A stretch of DNA of 64,000 nucleotides from Pseudomonadota bacterium (GTDB lineage: Bacteria; Desulfobacterota; Binatia; Binatales; Binataceae), in NCBI GenBank assembly GCA_021325025.1, contig JAJPHZ010000016.1, positions 470,067 to 534,066 of the forward strand, in the 5' to 3' direction. The notes under the pieces were generated by a model, which had not been told where the DNA came from, made no database searches, and saw only the letters and a program-made list of their open reading frames with translations. Made by a program: the position numbers and the translations under genes. Shown here piece by piece: positions 49,243-59,903 of the stretch; the stretch's first letter is position 1; each line of letters begins with the position of its first letter.

Positions 49243-49992
49243 TTAGCGCGCGCCGTTGCGATGCGCGCGCAGGTCGCCGTAGAGGCGGAACAGTTCGACG
49301 AAAGCGCGCGTGATGACCTTCAGGTTGGCGCCCGACTGCTCGCCAGCCAGGCGCGGCAGATGGCCCACTTCGACCTCGCAGATGCGCGCGCCGCGGGCCG
49401 CCACCTTGACCATCAGCTCGGTGGAAATCATCGCACCGCGCGCACTGAGTTCCAGATCGCGGGTGAAATCGCGGTTGAAGAGCTTGAAGCCGCAGTCAAC
49501 GTCAGTGATTTTAATTCCGAACAGCAGCCGCACCAGGGCCGTCCAGGCCTTGCCGTTAAGCCGGCGCATCAGGCGGTCGGCGCGCTGCACGCGCCGGCCT
49601 ACCACGACGTCGTAATTCGGCGCCATCGGCACCAAGCGCGCCAACTCGCCCGCGTCGAACTGGCCGTCGCCATCGCACAGCAGCACCCAGGGCAGGCTGG
49701 CCGCCTTGATGCCCGAAATCACCGCGCCGCCGTACCCGCGATTGACCCGATGATGTACCACCTTGATGCGCGGGTCCGACGCCGCCAGCTCATCGGCGAT
49801 CTCGCCGGTGCGGTCGCGGCTGCCGTCATCGACGATGATGATCTCCCAGGCGCACGCGAATCGCTCCAGTTGGCAGCGGAAGTTGTCGACCACGCGGACG
49901 AGATTTGGCTCCTCGTTGTGACAGGGCAGAAAGACGCTGAGCCCGGCAAGGCGTCGGGAAGGTTGGGTGCGCGCTGCTGAAACTTCGCTCAT
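49243..49992 (-). CDS. Glycosyltransferase family 2 (dolichyl-phosphate mannosyltransferase-like)
   Basis: LSVFLPCHNEEPNLVRVVDNF...EIIIVDDGSRDRTGEIADELAASDPRIKVVHHRVNRGYGGAVISGIKAA...LCDGDGQFD. Confidence 0.94.
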   Translation of the reverse strand: MSEVSAARTQPSRRLAGLSVFLPCHNEEPNLVRVVDNFRCQLERFACAWEIIIVDDGSRDRTGEIADELAASDPRIKVVHHRVNRGYGGAVISGIKAASLPWVLLCDGDGQFDAGELARLVPMAPNYDVVVGRRVQRADRLMRRLNGKAWTALVRLLFGIKITDVDCGFKLFNRDFTRDLELSARGAMISTELMVKVAARGARICEVEVGHLPRLAGEQSGANLKVITRAFVELFRLYGDLRAHRNGAR

Positions 49993-50095
49993 GACCTTAG
50001 GCCGCGGGCGGGATGCGCTGGGCGCAACGGTGCACAGGATGTGCTACGCAGCAATACAGGCGCGCGTAGATGAATAGCGCCCCCCCAAGGCCGAG

Positions 50096-50572
50096 TCAGT
50101 CGCCGAGTTCGCGATAGCCGCCGCGGAAGAACAGCAGCGGTTTGGCCTCGCGGGTCTCGGCTTCTTCGATCTGGCCAAGATAGATTGTGTGATCGCCGCC
50201 GTCGTAGGCGGCGTACAGCTTGCATTCCAGATGGGCCAGGGTGCCATTGAGGATCGGCGCGCCATTGGCGCCGCGCCGGTAGGCCACGCCCTCGAACTTT
50301 TCGCCGCCGCTGACCGCGAATCGGCGCGAGATGTCTTCCTGGTCGTCGGCCAGGATGTTGACCGTGAAGACCTTGCTCTCTTCAAAACAGGGATAGCTCT
50401 CCGCCTTCTTGTCCACGCAAATCAGCAGCAGCGGGGGATCCAGCGACAGCGAGCTGATCGCGTTGGCGGTAAGCCCGTGCATTTTGCCTTCTTTGGACAA
50501 GGTGGTGATGACGGTGACGCCGGTGGCGAAATGACCCATCACCCGGCGCAGTTCGTTTCTGTCTATCGGCAT
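50096..50572 (-). CDS. Flavin reductase family protein
   Basis: MPIDRNELRRVMGHFATGVTVITTLSKEGKMHGLTANAISSLSLDPPLLLICVDKKAESYPCFEESKVFTVNILADDQEDISRRFA. Confidence 0.94.
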   Translation of the reverse strand: MPIDRNELRRVMGHFATGVTVITTLSKEGKMHGLTANAISSLSLDPPLLLICVDKKAESYPCFEESKVFTVNILADDQEDISRRFAVSGGEKFEGVAYRRGANGAPILNGTLAHLECKLYAAYDGGDHTIYLGQIEEAETREAKPLLFFRGGYRELGD

Positions 50573-50618
50573 CGTTCAAGCTCCGCTGGCGGATGCTATC
50601 AGAGGGCTTCCAAACCGG

Positions 50619-51140
50619 TCAATTGCCCTGCCATTCACAACGGTCGCGTGCCAGCACGGTCTTTCCGCCCAAATAGACGTAGTCCAGGTCCAGCGAGGTC
50701 AGGGGCCGATCGGCGTGATTGACGCGCACGCCGGCCGGCTCGGCGATCAGCAAACGATGGTCGCCGGCGACCAGCGAGTCCCGCACTCGCGCCTCCACGC
50801 AGGCCGCCGCATCGGTCAGCCACGGCACGCGCAGGCGCGGCGACAGTTCGTGCGCGATTCCCTCCAGGTTGTCGGCGCGGCGCGCGGCGGCCGACAGGAA
50901 ATAGTCCTCCAGACTGCGGCTGCGCCGGCCGACGATGTTGAGGCCGAAGCATCCGGTACGCGCGATCACCGCTGCGGAGAAATGCTTTACGTCAACCGCC
51001 GCCATCAGCAGCGGCGGCTCGCCCGAGACCTGGGTGACCCACGATGAGGACATGCCGTGGCGATGCTCGCCGTCGGCAACCGTCAGCACGTAGATGCCGG
51101 TGGTCAATGATGCGAACACGGCCGCCAAAACCGAATCCAT
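50619..51140 (-). CDS. Flavin reductase-like domain protein
   Basis: MDSVLAAVFASLTTGIYVLTVADGEHRHGMSSSWVTQVSGEPPLLMAAVDVKHFSAAVIARTGCFGLNIVGR. Confidence 0.88.
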   Translation of the reverse strand: MDSVLAAVFASLTTGIYVLTVADGEHRHGMSSSWVTQVSGEPPLLMAAVDVKHFSAAVIARTGCFGLNIVGRRSRSLEDYFLSAAARRADNLEGIAHELSPRLRVPWLTDAAACVEARVRDSLVAGDHRLLIAEPAGVRVNHADRPLTSLDLDYVYLGGKTVLARDRCEWQGN

Positions 51141-51248
51141 GAGCTCCTCCTGACAGCAATGTTTGTCGGATCGACATCATATTGTGATGGTGGCTTTCTT
51201 GACCTGCCGCCATGCGCAGGCTTACATCAAAGGTAACATTACTAAGCG

Positions 51249-52415
51249 ATGCGTGGGCAGCACAGATTGAAGTATCTGACGGTTGTGGCTGCGGTGTGGT
51301 TGTCTGTCGGGTCTGCCCTGACCAGCTTGGCGCAAGCACAGGGTGGGGCTACAGGTTCCGCTCCACCCAGCCCCGTCGCAAGTCCGGCCCCTTTGGGTGC
51401 AGGCTTTACGCCCACCCGATCGGCCGCAATCGACGGCGGCGCTCCGCTTTCTCCGATCGATCATGCGGCGTGGGTTTCGAACCGGCCTTCCGATTTGCGG
51501 CCGGGTGACCACCTCCTCATAATCCGGCGCGAACCGGTATCTTCTTCGGCCGCTTCGGCCAACGGTGCAACGCCTCTAGCGGCGTCGCGCCCGCAGCCGC
51601 ATCACACTCCTGCGGCATCGCCCGGCCAGCCGGCACCCTCTGTTCCAATGTCTCAGCCGCAGCCGGTTGCCATGCGCACGCCCTCGGCCTCGGCCGCGGT
51701 TGTCAGCCAGGCCCCGGCCCCCGCCGCGACACCGAAGCTGATGCCCGGCGACCATGTGCTGCTGGTCTCGGTGCATCCGCCGGGCGCGTCCGGATCCGCC
51801 TCGGCCATCGACCATGCCGGTTCGGGCTATCTCGACCATCAGTTTTCTCACGCGATGACGCCGGGCCGCCAACTGCTCGCCTCGCTGCACCTGCCGTCGG
51901 GGCATCATCTGACCGAGGGGCAGCGGCTGCTGATGGAAACGCCGGACGAGTCCTGCCGCGATCCGATCAACTGGTCGGTGATCGTCCACAAGTCGGCCTA
52001 CGTGGTGGACGTGTATTACAAGGGCCGACACTTCGACTCCTTTGCGGCCGTGTTCGGACGCAACCCGGACCATTCGGCCAAGGAATGGGAAGGCGACCTG
52101 CGCACGCCCGAGGGCAGTTACATCATTGTAGAAAAATACTATAGCCCGCGCTGGCGATGGTTTTTGCGGCTCAACTACCCCAATTACAACGACCGCGTGC
52201 GCTACGAGGCGATGCTCGATGAGGGGCTGGTGCCGGTCATCGCCGGGCACCGCCGCGCGCTGGGCGGCTCCATCGGCATCCACGGCACCGACCGCCCGCG
52301 CTTCAACCGCCTGCACATCAACTGGACGCTGGGCTGCATCTCGGTGGACAACGACGCCATCGAGGAACTCGAGCGCATCCTGCCGGTCGGTACGCTGGTG
52401 ATCATCAAGCCGTAG
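51249..52415 (+). CDS. Secreted L,D-transpeptidase (YkuD-like) protein
   Basis: C-terminal LGGSIGIHGTDRPRFNRLHINWTLGCISVDNDAIEEL; Pro/Ala-rich N-terminal half with duplicated PGDHxL motif. Confidence 0.85.
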   Translation: MRGQHRLKYLTVVAAVWLSVGSALTSLAQAQGGATGSAPPSPVASPAPLGAGFTPTRSAAIDGGAPLSPIDHAAWVSNRPSDLRPGDHLLIIRREPVSSSAASANGATPLAASRPQPHHTPAASPGQPAPSVPMSQPQPVAMRTPSASAAVVSQAPAPAATPKLMPGDHVLLVSVHPPGASGSASAIDHAGSGYLDHQFSHAMTPGRQLLASLHLPSGHHLTEGQRLLMETPDESCRDPINWSVIVHKSAYVVDVYYKGRHFDSFAAVFGRNPDHSAKEWEGDLRTPEGSYIIVEKYYSPRWRWFLRLNYPNYNDRVRYEAMLDEGLVPVIAGHRRALGGSIGIHGTDRPRFNRLHINWTLGCISVDNDAIEELERILPVGTLVIIKP

Positions 52416-52421
52416 CCTGGG

Positions 52422-53906
52422 TCAGGACAGGCCGCCGGCGGCGCGTTTGGCGGCTGAGATCTGCGCGCTGCGCGAGCGGCGCTCCTGGATTACGAAGACC
52501 GGGATACCGGCCAGCACGATTAGCAGACCGGGCCAGGTAAAGCGCGGCTTTACGATCAGCAGATCGATCATCAGGGCGGTGGCGGCGGCGATGTAGGCGG
52601 CGGGGACGATTGGATAGCCCCACGCCTTGTAGGGGCGCGGCGCGTCGGGGCGTTTGACGCGCAGCCAGAAAACCGCGCCCACGGTCAGGACATAGAACAG
52701 CAACTGCGCGAAGATCACGTAGTCGAGCAGGTCACTATAGCTGCCGGTCAGGGTGAGCAGGCAGGCCCACGCCGCCTGCACGATCAGCGCCACGCTGGGC
52801 ACGTTGGCGGAGTTGAGCATCCCGGCCGGACGCCAGAACACCCCGTCGCGGGCCATCGCGTACAGCACCCACGCGCCGGTCAGGATCAGCCCGTTGGCGC
52901 ATCCGAAGGTCGAAATCATCACCAGCGCCGCCGCCATCGCGGCGCCCGCCCCGTGCCACACCATCTGCATTGCCGCCGCCGCGACGCGGTCGGCGGGAGC
53001 GTGCGCGATGCCGCGGGCGAACAGGCTGTGGCCGCCGGTAGGATGCAGCGGCAGTTGCGCCAGGTAGCCGACGTTGACCAGCAGGTACAGGGCGATTACC
53101 ACCAAGGTGCCGGCGGTCAGTGCGAAAGGCAGGTCACGCTCGGGGCGGCGTGTTTCGGAGGCGACGAAGGTGACCGAGGCCCAGGCGTCGGCCGAAAACA
53201 GCCCTCCCACCATCGCCGCACCGAAGGCGGCCAGCGCGCCCAGCGACCATCCGCTGCCGCCGAAGAATTGCGCGGCGCCGCCGAAATTGATGCGCAGTGC
53301 ATCGACATTGGGCGCCACCACCAGCGCCAGCACCGCGATCAGAAGCAGCGAGAAAATCTTGATGGTGGTGAACAGGTTCTGAACGACGCGGCCGGTGTTA
53401 AGGCCACGCAGGTTGGCGGCGGTCAGGCCCGCGATCACCGCGATTGCACCCACGCGCTCGCGCGAAAACCCGATGTGCCATCCGCCGCCTGTGGCGACGT
53501 GCGAGTTGAGCGCGGGAAACAGCACCCCGGCGAAGCGGGCGAAGGCCACCGCGACGGCGGCGATGGTGCCGGTCTGGATCACCAAAAAGAGCGTCCAACC
53601 GAACAGGAAACCCCACAGACGTCCATAGGCTTCACGCAAATAGACGTACTGGCCGCCCGCTTGCGGCATCATCACGGCCAGCTCGCCGTAAGCCAGCGCG
53701 CCGGCGATGGTCATCAGGCCGCTGACCAGCCACACCGCCAGCAGCGCCGCGGGGGATCCGACATGGCGTGCGATGTCGGCCGAGACGATAAAGATTCCCG
53801 ACCCCACCATCGACCCCGCCACGATGGTGGCGGCGTCGAAGCCGGACAACACCTGACGCGAAGCTTGTGCCGGCGCAGGAACGACTGCGGGCTCCACGCA
53901 TCTCAC
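52422..53906 (-). CDS. APC-superfamily amino acid permease
   Basis: GFDAATIVAGSMVGSGIFIVSADIARHVGSPAALLAVWLVSGLMTIAGALAYGELAVMMPQAGGQYVYLREAYG. Confidence 0.93.
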   Translation of the reverse strand: MRCVEPAVVPAPAQASRQVLSGFDAATIVAGSMVGSGIFIVSADIARHVGSPAALLAVWLVSGLMTIAGALAYGELAVMMPQAGGQYVYLREAYGRLWGFLFGWTLFLVIQTGTIAAVAVAFARFAGVLFPALNSHVATGGGWHIGFSRERVGAIAVIAGLTAANLRGLNTGRVVQNLFTTIKIFSLLLIAVLALVVAPNVDALRINFGGAAQFFGGSGWSLGALAAFGAAMVGGLFSADAWASVTFVASETRRPERDLPFALTAGTLVVIALYLLVNVGYLAQLPLHPTGGHSLFARGIAHAPADRVAAAAMQMVWHGAGAAMAAALVMISTFGCANGLILTGAWVLYAMARDGVFWRPAGMLNSANVPSVALIVQAAWACLLTLTGSYSDLLDYVIFAQLLFYVLTVGAVFWLRVKRPDAPRPYKAWGYPIVPAAYIAAATALMIDLLIVKPRFTWPGLLIVLAGIPVFVIQERRSRSAQISAAKRAAGGLS

Positions 53907-54090
53907 CTCCCGCCGCAGACCGCCGTAACGACCGGTGGGCAGCCCGCGGTGTCGGAAAATCCCGGATTGGGCGAGCTAATGTCTAGCAGACCGCGGAGGC
54001 CGCGTCACACCGGCGACGCGCAGCCCTGGCGCGATGCGGGATGTATCGGGCGCTGCTCGATTTCCTGCCGGACAGGCAGCGAATCCGCCC

Positions 54091-54279
54091 TTACGGCGAG
54101 GCGGAGGGAGCGGCGGCGGGACTGCTCTCAGCGGCGGGCGAGGCGGGCGCCGCGGCTGGGCTTTCGGGAGCCGGCGCTGAGGCCTCGGGAGCGGCGGCCG
54201 GCGGCGGCGTCTCCTCGGTCTTTTGACAGGCGGAAGCGAACAGCAAGGCCGCGCAGGCCACGATCACCAACTTGCGCAT
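54091..54279 (-). CDS. Small Ala/Pro-rich lipoprotein
   Basis: MRKLVIVACAALLFASACQKTEETPPPAAAPEASAPAPESPAAAPASP...; lipobox-like LFASAC. Confidence 0.7.
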   Translation of the reverse strand: MRKLVIVACAALLFASACQKTEETPPPAAAPEASAPAPESPAAAPASPAAESSPAAAPSASP

Positions 54280-54422
54280 CGTCGTCTCCTTCCTTGATCC
54301 AAGCCTGGTACCGGAGCAGGTGGACAACTCCTCAGCTACGCTCAGCGGTTCCAGGATCAAATTTTCCAAGCATAGGCGCAAAAGCGCAAGTGTTTTTGAC
54401 ACCGTACGCGAAGGCCGATACC

Positions 54423-54680
54423 ATGGGTGCACAGGTGCAGGAGGTCGGGGAGATGGACCGGCGGAGCAGATTGCCGCGGGCGCCGCGCTTGACTGGATTC
54501 GTTCACATCGCCGAACCCGAACTGGATATGCGACGCGAATGCCGCCCTCAACCGGGCGCGTTCGCGCGTCTGCTCGAGGCACTGCGCAAGCTGATTTCCG
54601 ACCGGGGCACGGCGGTTTCGCCGCCGATGCGTTCGATCGGGCGCGAACTGGAGGAATCCTGGCCGACGGGCGAAAGCTGA
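54423..54680 (+). CDS. small hypothetical protein
   Basis: 85-aa reading frame MGAQVQEVGEMDRRSRLPRAPRLTGFVHIAEPELDMRREC..., not antisense to another gene; weak. Confidence 0.35.
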   Translation: MGAQVQEVGEMDRRSRLPRAPRLTGFVHIAEPELDMRRECRPQPGAFARLLEALRKLISDRGTAVSPPMRSIGRELEESWPTGES

Positions 54681-54691
54681 ACCTCGGGCCG

Positions 54692-55054
54692 ATGTCGAGG
54701 ACTGAGGTAAGGCTGCTGAGCCCAGCGCGAGTGGCAGCGATGCTGGCGGTCGCGCTCGGCGCAGTGTGCTGTGGTCCATCGGGTCCCCAGACGCCCGCCC
54801 AACGTGGCCGCATCGTGTACATGACCAATTGCGTGGTCTGCCACAATCCCAACCCCAACTTGCCTGGCAGCCAGGGCCCGGCGATCGCAGGCTCCTCGCG
54901 CGCACTGGTCGAAGCGCGGGTGCTGCACCTGGCCTATCCGCCCGGCTACACCCCAAAGCGCAACAGCCACGCGATGCGCGCCTTCCCGCAACTGGCGGGA
55001 GAAATCGACAATCTGACCGCGTTCCTCCAGGCTGCCAAAACCGACCAGAAGTGA
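54692..55054 (+). CDS. Secreted/lipoprotein cytochrome c-like protein
   Basis: AVCCGPSGPQTPAQRGRIVYMTNCVVCHNPNPNLPGSQGPAIAGSS; CxxCH haem motif. Confidence 0.82.
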   Translation: MSRTEVRLLSPARVAAMLAVALGAVCCGPSGPQTPAQRGRIVYMTNCVVCHNPNPNLPGSQGPAIAGSSRALVEARVLHLAYPPGYTPKRNSHAMRAFPQLAGEIDNLTAFLQAAKTDQK

Positions 55055-55110
55055 GAAACGGGAACCGAGAGTTTCTCGTGCGGCCCGACGCTCTCGTTCC
55101 CGTTTCTCAC
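55051..55110. terminator. Long hairpin between convergent genes (likely bidirectional terminator)
   Basis: GTGAGAAACGGGAACCGAGAG (55051-55071) pairs with CTCTCGTTCCCGTTTCTCAC (55091-55110) with one bulged base. Confidence 0.65.
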
Positions 55111-55130
55111 CGCGGTTGTCAAAACGCCGG

Positions 55131-55823
55131 CTAGCCGAGCGTGATTTTGATGACGATCACCAGGATCAGCCACAGGACGAAGCCGGAAATAATCGCGCCC
55201 TGAACCGAGTCGAGCGGCTTTTTGGTCGGACCCTCGGTACCTCTGATGGCGTTGATCTCGACCAGCCCGATAATGCCACCGGCCAGGATCACCCAGGCCG
55301 CGACGCCACCCGGGGTGGGCGTGCCGATAATCGTGTAATGGCTGGCCGCGCCCATGAAGAACAGCATCGGAATCGAGAACACCGTATTGGTACGCGAGGC
55401 CAGCCCAGCGCGCCGTCCGGCGGGACCCGCCTTGGGGTCGGCCTGACCGCCGCCAGCCACCGTCACCGCCGAGCCGATTACGATCTTCTGATTGGGCCAG
55501 ATAACCAGCCACACGTTGGCAAACATGATCAAACCCATCGTGCCGCCGGTCAGGATCGCCACCGTCCAGGAAGTGATTGCCCAACCCAGGCCGGCCCACC
55601 AAAACAAAAGGTAGATGAGACCGACGATTACCGTGCCCATCGCGCCCCAGCGGAACCACCACAACGCGCGCGGCACCAACTTCTGAACCGCTCCGCTGCG
55701 TACTGCGGGTTCGGTTTCGGCAAAGAACGGGGTCTGGACGAAGTTGAAGTAATACAAAAGACCAATCCAGGTTATGCCAAACAGGAAGTGAAACCACCGC
55801 AGCAAAATGTAGAACGCATCCAT
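55131..55823 (-). CDS. PuuD-type urate hydroxylase-like membrane domain protein
   Basis: MDAFYILLRWFHFLFGITWIGLLYYFNFVQTPFFAE...ALWWFRWGAMGTVIVGLIYLL...MFANVWLVIWPNQKIVIG. Confidence 0.8.
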   Translation of the reverse strand: MDAFYILLRWFHFLFGITWIGLLYYFNFVQTPFFAETEPAVRSGAVQKLVPRALWWFRWGAMGTVIVGLIYLLFWWAGLGWAITSWTVAILTGGTMGLIMFANVWLVIWPNQKIVIGSAVTVAGGGQADPKAGPAGRRAGLASRTNTVFSIPMLFFMGAASHYTIIGTPTPGGVAAWVILAGGIIGLVEINAIRGTEGPTKKPLDSVQGAIISGFVLWLILVIVIKITLG

Positions 55824-56170
55824 ACCTTCCTCCTTCTCAGAAGACGTCCGTAGCGCTCCTCAACCAGCCGCGCCTCCCGGCTTTGTTCAGCAGCCATCAA
55901 GCAAGTTTTCACAATAAGATCAAGCTTTGACCGTCAGTTTCTTCCACTGCGACCCTGCGCGACGGAGCCCCAGCGAACCAGTGCCTCGCGCGCATTGCCA
56001 GGTTGCCAGCGCGGGCGCACCTGCACGCTCACCCCGCCGCGCATAAGCGCGAAATTCGATCACGAGTCTGAAGCATTTATGAAAGCCGCGCGAATTCGAG
56101 CCAGCCATCGGATAAGTGCGATGCGCATCTGCAATCAAGAAAAGTCATGAGCGGGCGCGGGGAAAAATTC

Positions 56171-56199
56171 TTGACCTCGGCGGGTCTGCGCCATAGGGT
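56171..56199 (+). promoter_or_regulatory. Possible sigma-70 promoter upstream of SOD gene
   Basis: TTGACC - 17 nt - TAGGGT in a ~600-bp intergenic region. Confidence 0.3.
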
Positions 56200-56445
56200 T
56201 GAATCGTAGCAGCGTACTTCAGGTTATGCGTGTTTAAATCGGCTAACTAGCTCCGTTTCAACGCGCCGGCTCAAGTGCCGGACCGCGTGTAACGGCTTGT
56301 GCCACCTGGCCGCGACGGCCACCCTTCGGCGGCTGCCGCGGTCGCGAAAAACAGAGCGCGACTCAGACAGTTTTCAACTCCGGCGTTACTCCGCGCGCAG
56401 ACCCGCGCCGAGACCAGCCGTCAGAACCGAGAGGAGATTTCAAGG

Positions 56446-57024
56446 ATGGCTTTTGAACTACCCAAATTGCCCTACGCTTACAACGCGCTGGCACCGCACA
56501 TTTCCGAGGAGACCCTACAGTTCCATCATGGCAAACATCACGCCGCCTATGTCGCCAAGCTCAACGAGTTGGTGGCCAACACCAGGTTCGCCACGATGGG
56601 GCTGGAGGAGATCGTGAAGTCTTCCGACGGGGCGATTTTCAACAACGCCGGCCAGCACTGGAACCACAGCTTTTACTGGAATTGCCTGGCGCCCAAGGCC
56701 GGCGGCACGCCGGGCGGCGCGCTGGCCGACGCGATCAAACGCGACTTCGGCAGCTTTGCGGAATTCCAAAAACTCTTCGGCGAGGCGGCGGTCGGCCAGT
56801 TCGGCAGCGGATGGGCCTGGCTGGTGCAAAAGGCCGACGGCAAGCTGGCCATCGAAAAGACCCCCAACGCGGAAAATCCCCTGACCCGCGGCCTGCGCCC
56901 GCTGCTGGTGTGCGACGTGTGGGAGCACGCCTACTACATCGACTATCGCAACGCGCGGGCCAAGTACGTCGAGGCGTTCTGGAACGTGGTGAACTGGCAG
57001 TTCGTCGCCTCCAACCTGAAGTAA
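56446..57024 (+). CDS. sodB: Superoxide dismutase (Fe/Mn family)
   Basis: MAFELPKLPYAYNALAPHISEETLQFHHGKHHAAYVAKLNELV...AGQHWNHSFYWNCLAPKAGG...VCDVWEHAYYIDYRNARAKYVEAFWNVVNW. Confidence 0.96.
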   Translation: MAFELPKLPYAYNALAPHISEETLQFHHGKHHAAYVAKLNELVANTRFATMGLEEIVKSSDGAIFNNAGQHWNHSFYWNCLAPKAGGTPGGALADAIKRDFGSFAEFQKLFGEAAVGQFGSGWAWLVQKADGKLAIEKTPNAENPLTRGLRPLLVCDVWEHAYYIDYRNARAKYVEAFWNVVNWQFVASNLK

Positions 57025-57075
57025 GAACAGGGCCGCGCTTTCACTTGCTGTTTCGGCAAGGAGGGCTATAAAAAA

Positions 57076-57101
57076 ACGGGGCCGCCGATGGGCGGCCCCG
57101 T
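57076..57101 (-). terminator. Rho-independent terminator of rpoD
   Basis: 11-bp stem ACGGGGCCGCC/GGCGGCCCCGT with an A-run immediately 5' on + (U-run on minus). Confidence 0.85.
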
Positions 57102-57125
57102 GTGAAAAATCCGGTCGACGCCCCG

Positions 57126-58889
57126 CTATTCGCGGTCGACGAAACCTTCCAGGTTGCGCGAGCGCGCGGTGGTGCGCAGTTTACGCAGCGCCTTGGCCTC
57201 GATCTGGCGAATGCGCTCGCGGGTGACCGCGAACTGCTTGCCGACTTCCTCCAGTGTGTAGTCGGTCTTCTGTCCGATGCCGAAGCGCATGCGCAGGATC
57301 TGCTCCTCGCGCGGCGTCAGCGTGGCCAGCACCTTGCGCGTCTGCTCGCCCAGGTTGGTGTGGATGGCGGCTTCTACGGGCGAGGGCGCCAGCTCGTCTT
57401 CGACGAAATCGCCCAGCGAGCTTTCCTCCTCGTCGCCGATCGGGGTTTCCAGCGAAATCGGCTCCTTGACGATTTTGAGCACCTTCTGGACCTTGTCCAG
57501 TGGCATCTCCATCTGCGCCGCGATTTCGTCGGGCGTCGGCTCGCGGCCCAGGCGCTGCACCAGCAGGCGGGTGACGCGCAGCAGCTTGTTGATGGTTTCG
57601 ACCATGTGCACGGGGATGCGGATGGTACGCCCCTGGTCGGCGATCGCGCGCGACATCGACTGGCGGATCCACCAGGTGGCGTAGGTCGAGAACTTGTAGC
57701 CGCGCTGATACTCGAACTTGTCCACCGCCCGCATCAAGCCGATGTTGCCTTCCTGGATCAGATCCAGAAAGCCCAGGCCGCGGTTGGTGTAACGCTTGCC
57801 CAGGCTCACCACCAGACGCAGGTTGGCCTCGGTCAGCTCCTTTTTGGCCTGACGGCTCTTGGCCTGGCCCGCCTCGATGGTCGCCAGCGAGCGCGCCAAT
57901 TCGTCGCCGCTGGCCTTGACCCGCTTTTCGATGTCCTTGATATTGCGCTGCGCCTCGCGGATGCGCGCGGCGATATCGCCCAGGCTCTGGCGCGTGCCGT
58001 TGACCTTGACCGAATGGCGTCCTTCGGATTCGGCCGCCTCGCGCAACAATTGATTCTTGCTCTTGCCGGTCGCCTCCTCGTAGGACGCGATGAGGGCCTG
58101 GTTGCGCCGATGCTCCTGGAGCAGGCGGCGCATCTCGTTGATGACCGCCTCCTCGACGCGCGGCGAAAGCTGCATCGCCTTGAGTTCGTCTTTGATCCGT
58201 TGACGCAACCGCGCCTGCTGCTTTTCCAGCTTGGGTTTGCGCCGCGGACCCGGCTTGGCGCGCAGCTCCTCTTCGGTCTTCTTAAGCCGTTCACGCAGGC
58301 TGCTCAGCTTGCGGGTATAAGCCAACAGCCGTTCGCGCTGCGCCTCGTCGGCTTCGGGACCCTTCTCCTCGTCGGAATCGGCCTCTTCGGCCTCCTCGAA
58401 GACGTCGCGCAAGTCGGCCTCTCCCGCCTCGACCCGCTCGCCAATGTGGATAATATGGTCGAGCATGATCGGGGATTTGAGGACCTCCTCTTCGACTTCT
58501 TTTTCACCCGCCTCGATACGCTTGGCGATTTCCACCTCCTGCTCCCGGGTCAGGAGCTGGAAGTTGCCCATTTCCTTCAGATACAGGCGGACGGGGTCGG
58601 AAGACTCGCTGAGCGTATCAACGGCCTCTTCTTCGGGCTCTTCCTTGGTTTCGGCCTCGGCCTCGACTTCGGCGCCTTCGGCGGGAACCTCGTCGAGGAC
58701 CTTGATGTCCATGTCCTCGAAGCTCTCCAGCGCCGCCCGCAGGTCGCCGGGAGAAGAGACGTCCTGGGGCAGAAAGTCGTTAACCTGGTCGAAGGTCAGA
58801 TAGCCCTGCTCTCGTCCGAGGTCGACGAGACCCTGCAGATCCTTGCCTTCGTATTTATGCTTCATTCGATTTCCAGATAAGCCGCGCAA
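57126..58889 (-). CDS. rpoD: RNA polymerase sigma factor RpoD (sigma-70)
   Basis: [29 protein letters not shown]...[59 protein letters not shown]...[15 protein letters not shown]. Confidence 0.98.
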   Translation of the reverse strand: MRGLSGNRMKHKYEGKDLQGLVDLGREQGYLTFDQVNDFLPQDVSSPGDLRAALESFEDMDIKVLDEVPAEGAEVEAEAETKEEPEEEAVDTLSESSDPVRLYLKEMGNFQLLTREQEVEIAKRIEAGEKEVEEEVLKSPIMLDHIIHIGERVEAGEADLRDVFEEAEEADSDEEKGPEADEAQRERLLAYTRKLSSLRERLKKTEEELRAKPGPRRKPKLEKQQARLRQRIKDELKAMQLSPRVEEAVINEMRRLLQEHRRNQALIASYEEATGKSKNQLLREAAESEGRHSVKVNGTRQSLGDIAARIREAQRNIKDIEKRVKASGDELARSLATIEAGQAKSRQAKKELTEANLRLVVSLGKRYTNRGLGFLDLIQEGNIGLMRAVDKFEYQRGYKFSTYATWWIRQSMSRAIADQGRTIRIPVHMVETINKLLRVTRLLVQRLGREPTPDEIAAQMEMPLDKVQKVLKIVKEPISLETPIGDEEESSLGDFVEDELAPSPVEAAIHTNLGEQTRKVLATLTPREEQILRMRFGIGQKTDYTLEEVGKQFAVTRERIRQIEAKALRKLRTTARSRNLEGFVDRE

Positions 58890-59366
58890 ACCTGCGTTGG
58901 GCAGGCGTCACGTCCTGACCGGGACACGACCAATGCGTGCAGACTACACCAGACCATGAGAACACGCGAGTGTAGGTCAGATTCGCCGCTTAAGTCAAAC
59001 CGGCCCTACATTCATTGTAACCATGAACGGTCAACTTTGCAGCTATCAAGCCGCTTTTTCAAGCGTCGGCATCGCCGCCGCGCCCGCAGCGTGGGGTGGT
59101 TCGGCGCAGCGCGCCCCGGAGCGACGTCAAGGCTGATTCGGCCCGTGATTTATGGCATTTTTGGCTCGAGGCTGCGGTGTGGCTGTGTCAGGCGACCGGC
59201 CCGCTGGCGGTTCCCGGACGGCGGCTGCGTCACTATCATAAGACGATGATTCGGTCCCGTTATTCGATTTGACAGGGCACCCGCCCTGCGAGGTCAAGCC
59301 TTTACGCTTGAGCCGGGGATGGCGTCGGATGGCCGGGCGGTTTAGATTCATACCAGGAGAGCGCTT

Positions 59367-59903
59367 ATGGAAAGAGTTGAGCTCAGCCGGGATTGCGAGG
59401 CGGTGCAGGTGCCCTCGGGCGACCTGGTGCGGCTGGCAAAGGGCACCGAGGTTACCATCACCCAGGCGCTGGGCGGCACCTTCACCGTCCAGGTGCCGGC
59501 CTACGGCGGACTGTTTCGGATTGCCGGCAAGGATGCCGACGCGCTGGGTAAGGACCCCGCCGAATTTCCCGCCGCACAGGCTGCGGGCGGCGATCTCGAA
59601 GCGATGGTATGGGAGCAACTTAAGACCTGCTACGACCCTGAAATCCCGGTCAACATCGTGGACCTGGGCCTGGTCTACGCGATGTCGGTCACGCCCCGCA
59701 CCGAGGGCGGCGCGGTGGTCGACGTCAAGATGACGCTGACCGCGCAGGGCTGCGGGATGGGCGCGTCGATCGCCTTTGACGCCAAGCAAAAAATCATGGG
59801 TCTGCCGGGCGTCGCCGAAGCCAACGTTGACCTGGTCTGGGATCCGCCCTGGAATCCGCAGATGATCTCCCCCGAAGGGCGCGAGCGCCTGGGACTGGAT
59901 TGA
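59367..59903 (+). CDS. sufT: SufT-like Fe-S assembly protein (MIP18/PaaD-like)
   Basis: ELSRDCEAVQVPSGDLVRLAKGTEVTITQALGGTFTVQV...TCYDPEIPVNIVDLGLVYAM...MTLTAQGCGMG. Confidence 0.9.
   Translation: MERVELSRDCEAVQVPSGDLVRLAKGTEVTITQALGGTFTVQVPAYGGLFRIAGKDADALGKDPAEFPAAQAAGGDLEAMVWEQLKTCYDPEIPVNIVDLGLVYAMSVTPRTEGGAVVDVKMTLTAQGCGMGASIAFDAKQKIMGLPGVAEANVDLVWDPPWNPQMISPEGRERLGLD

Noticed and set aside
52953-54680. 575-aa + ORF
   Set aside because: Mostly antisense to the amino acid permease; only its last ~85 codons (54423 onward) might be real.
57102-58880. Long + strand ORF (592 aa) opposite rpoD
   Set aside because: Antisense shadow ORF of a clear RpoD gene in high-GC DNA; low-complexity composition.
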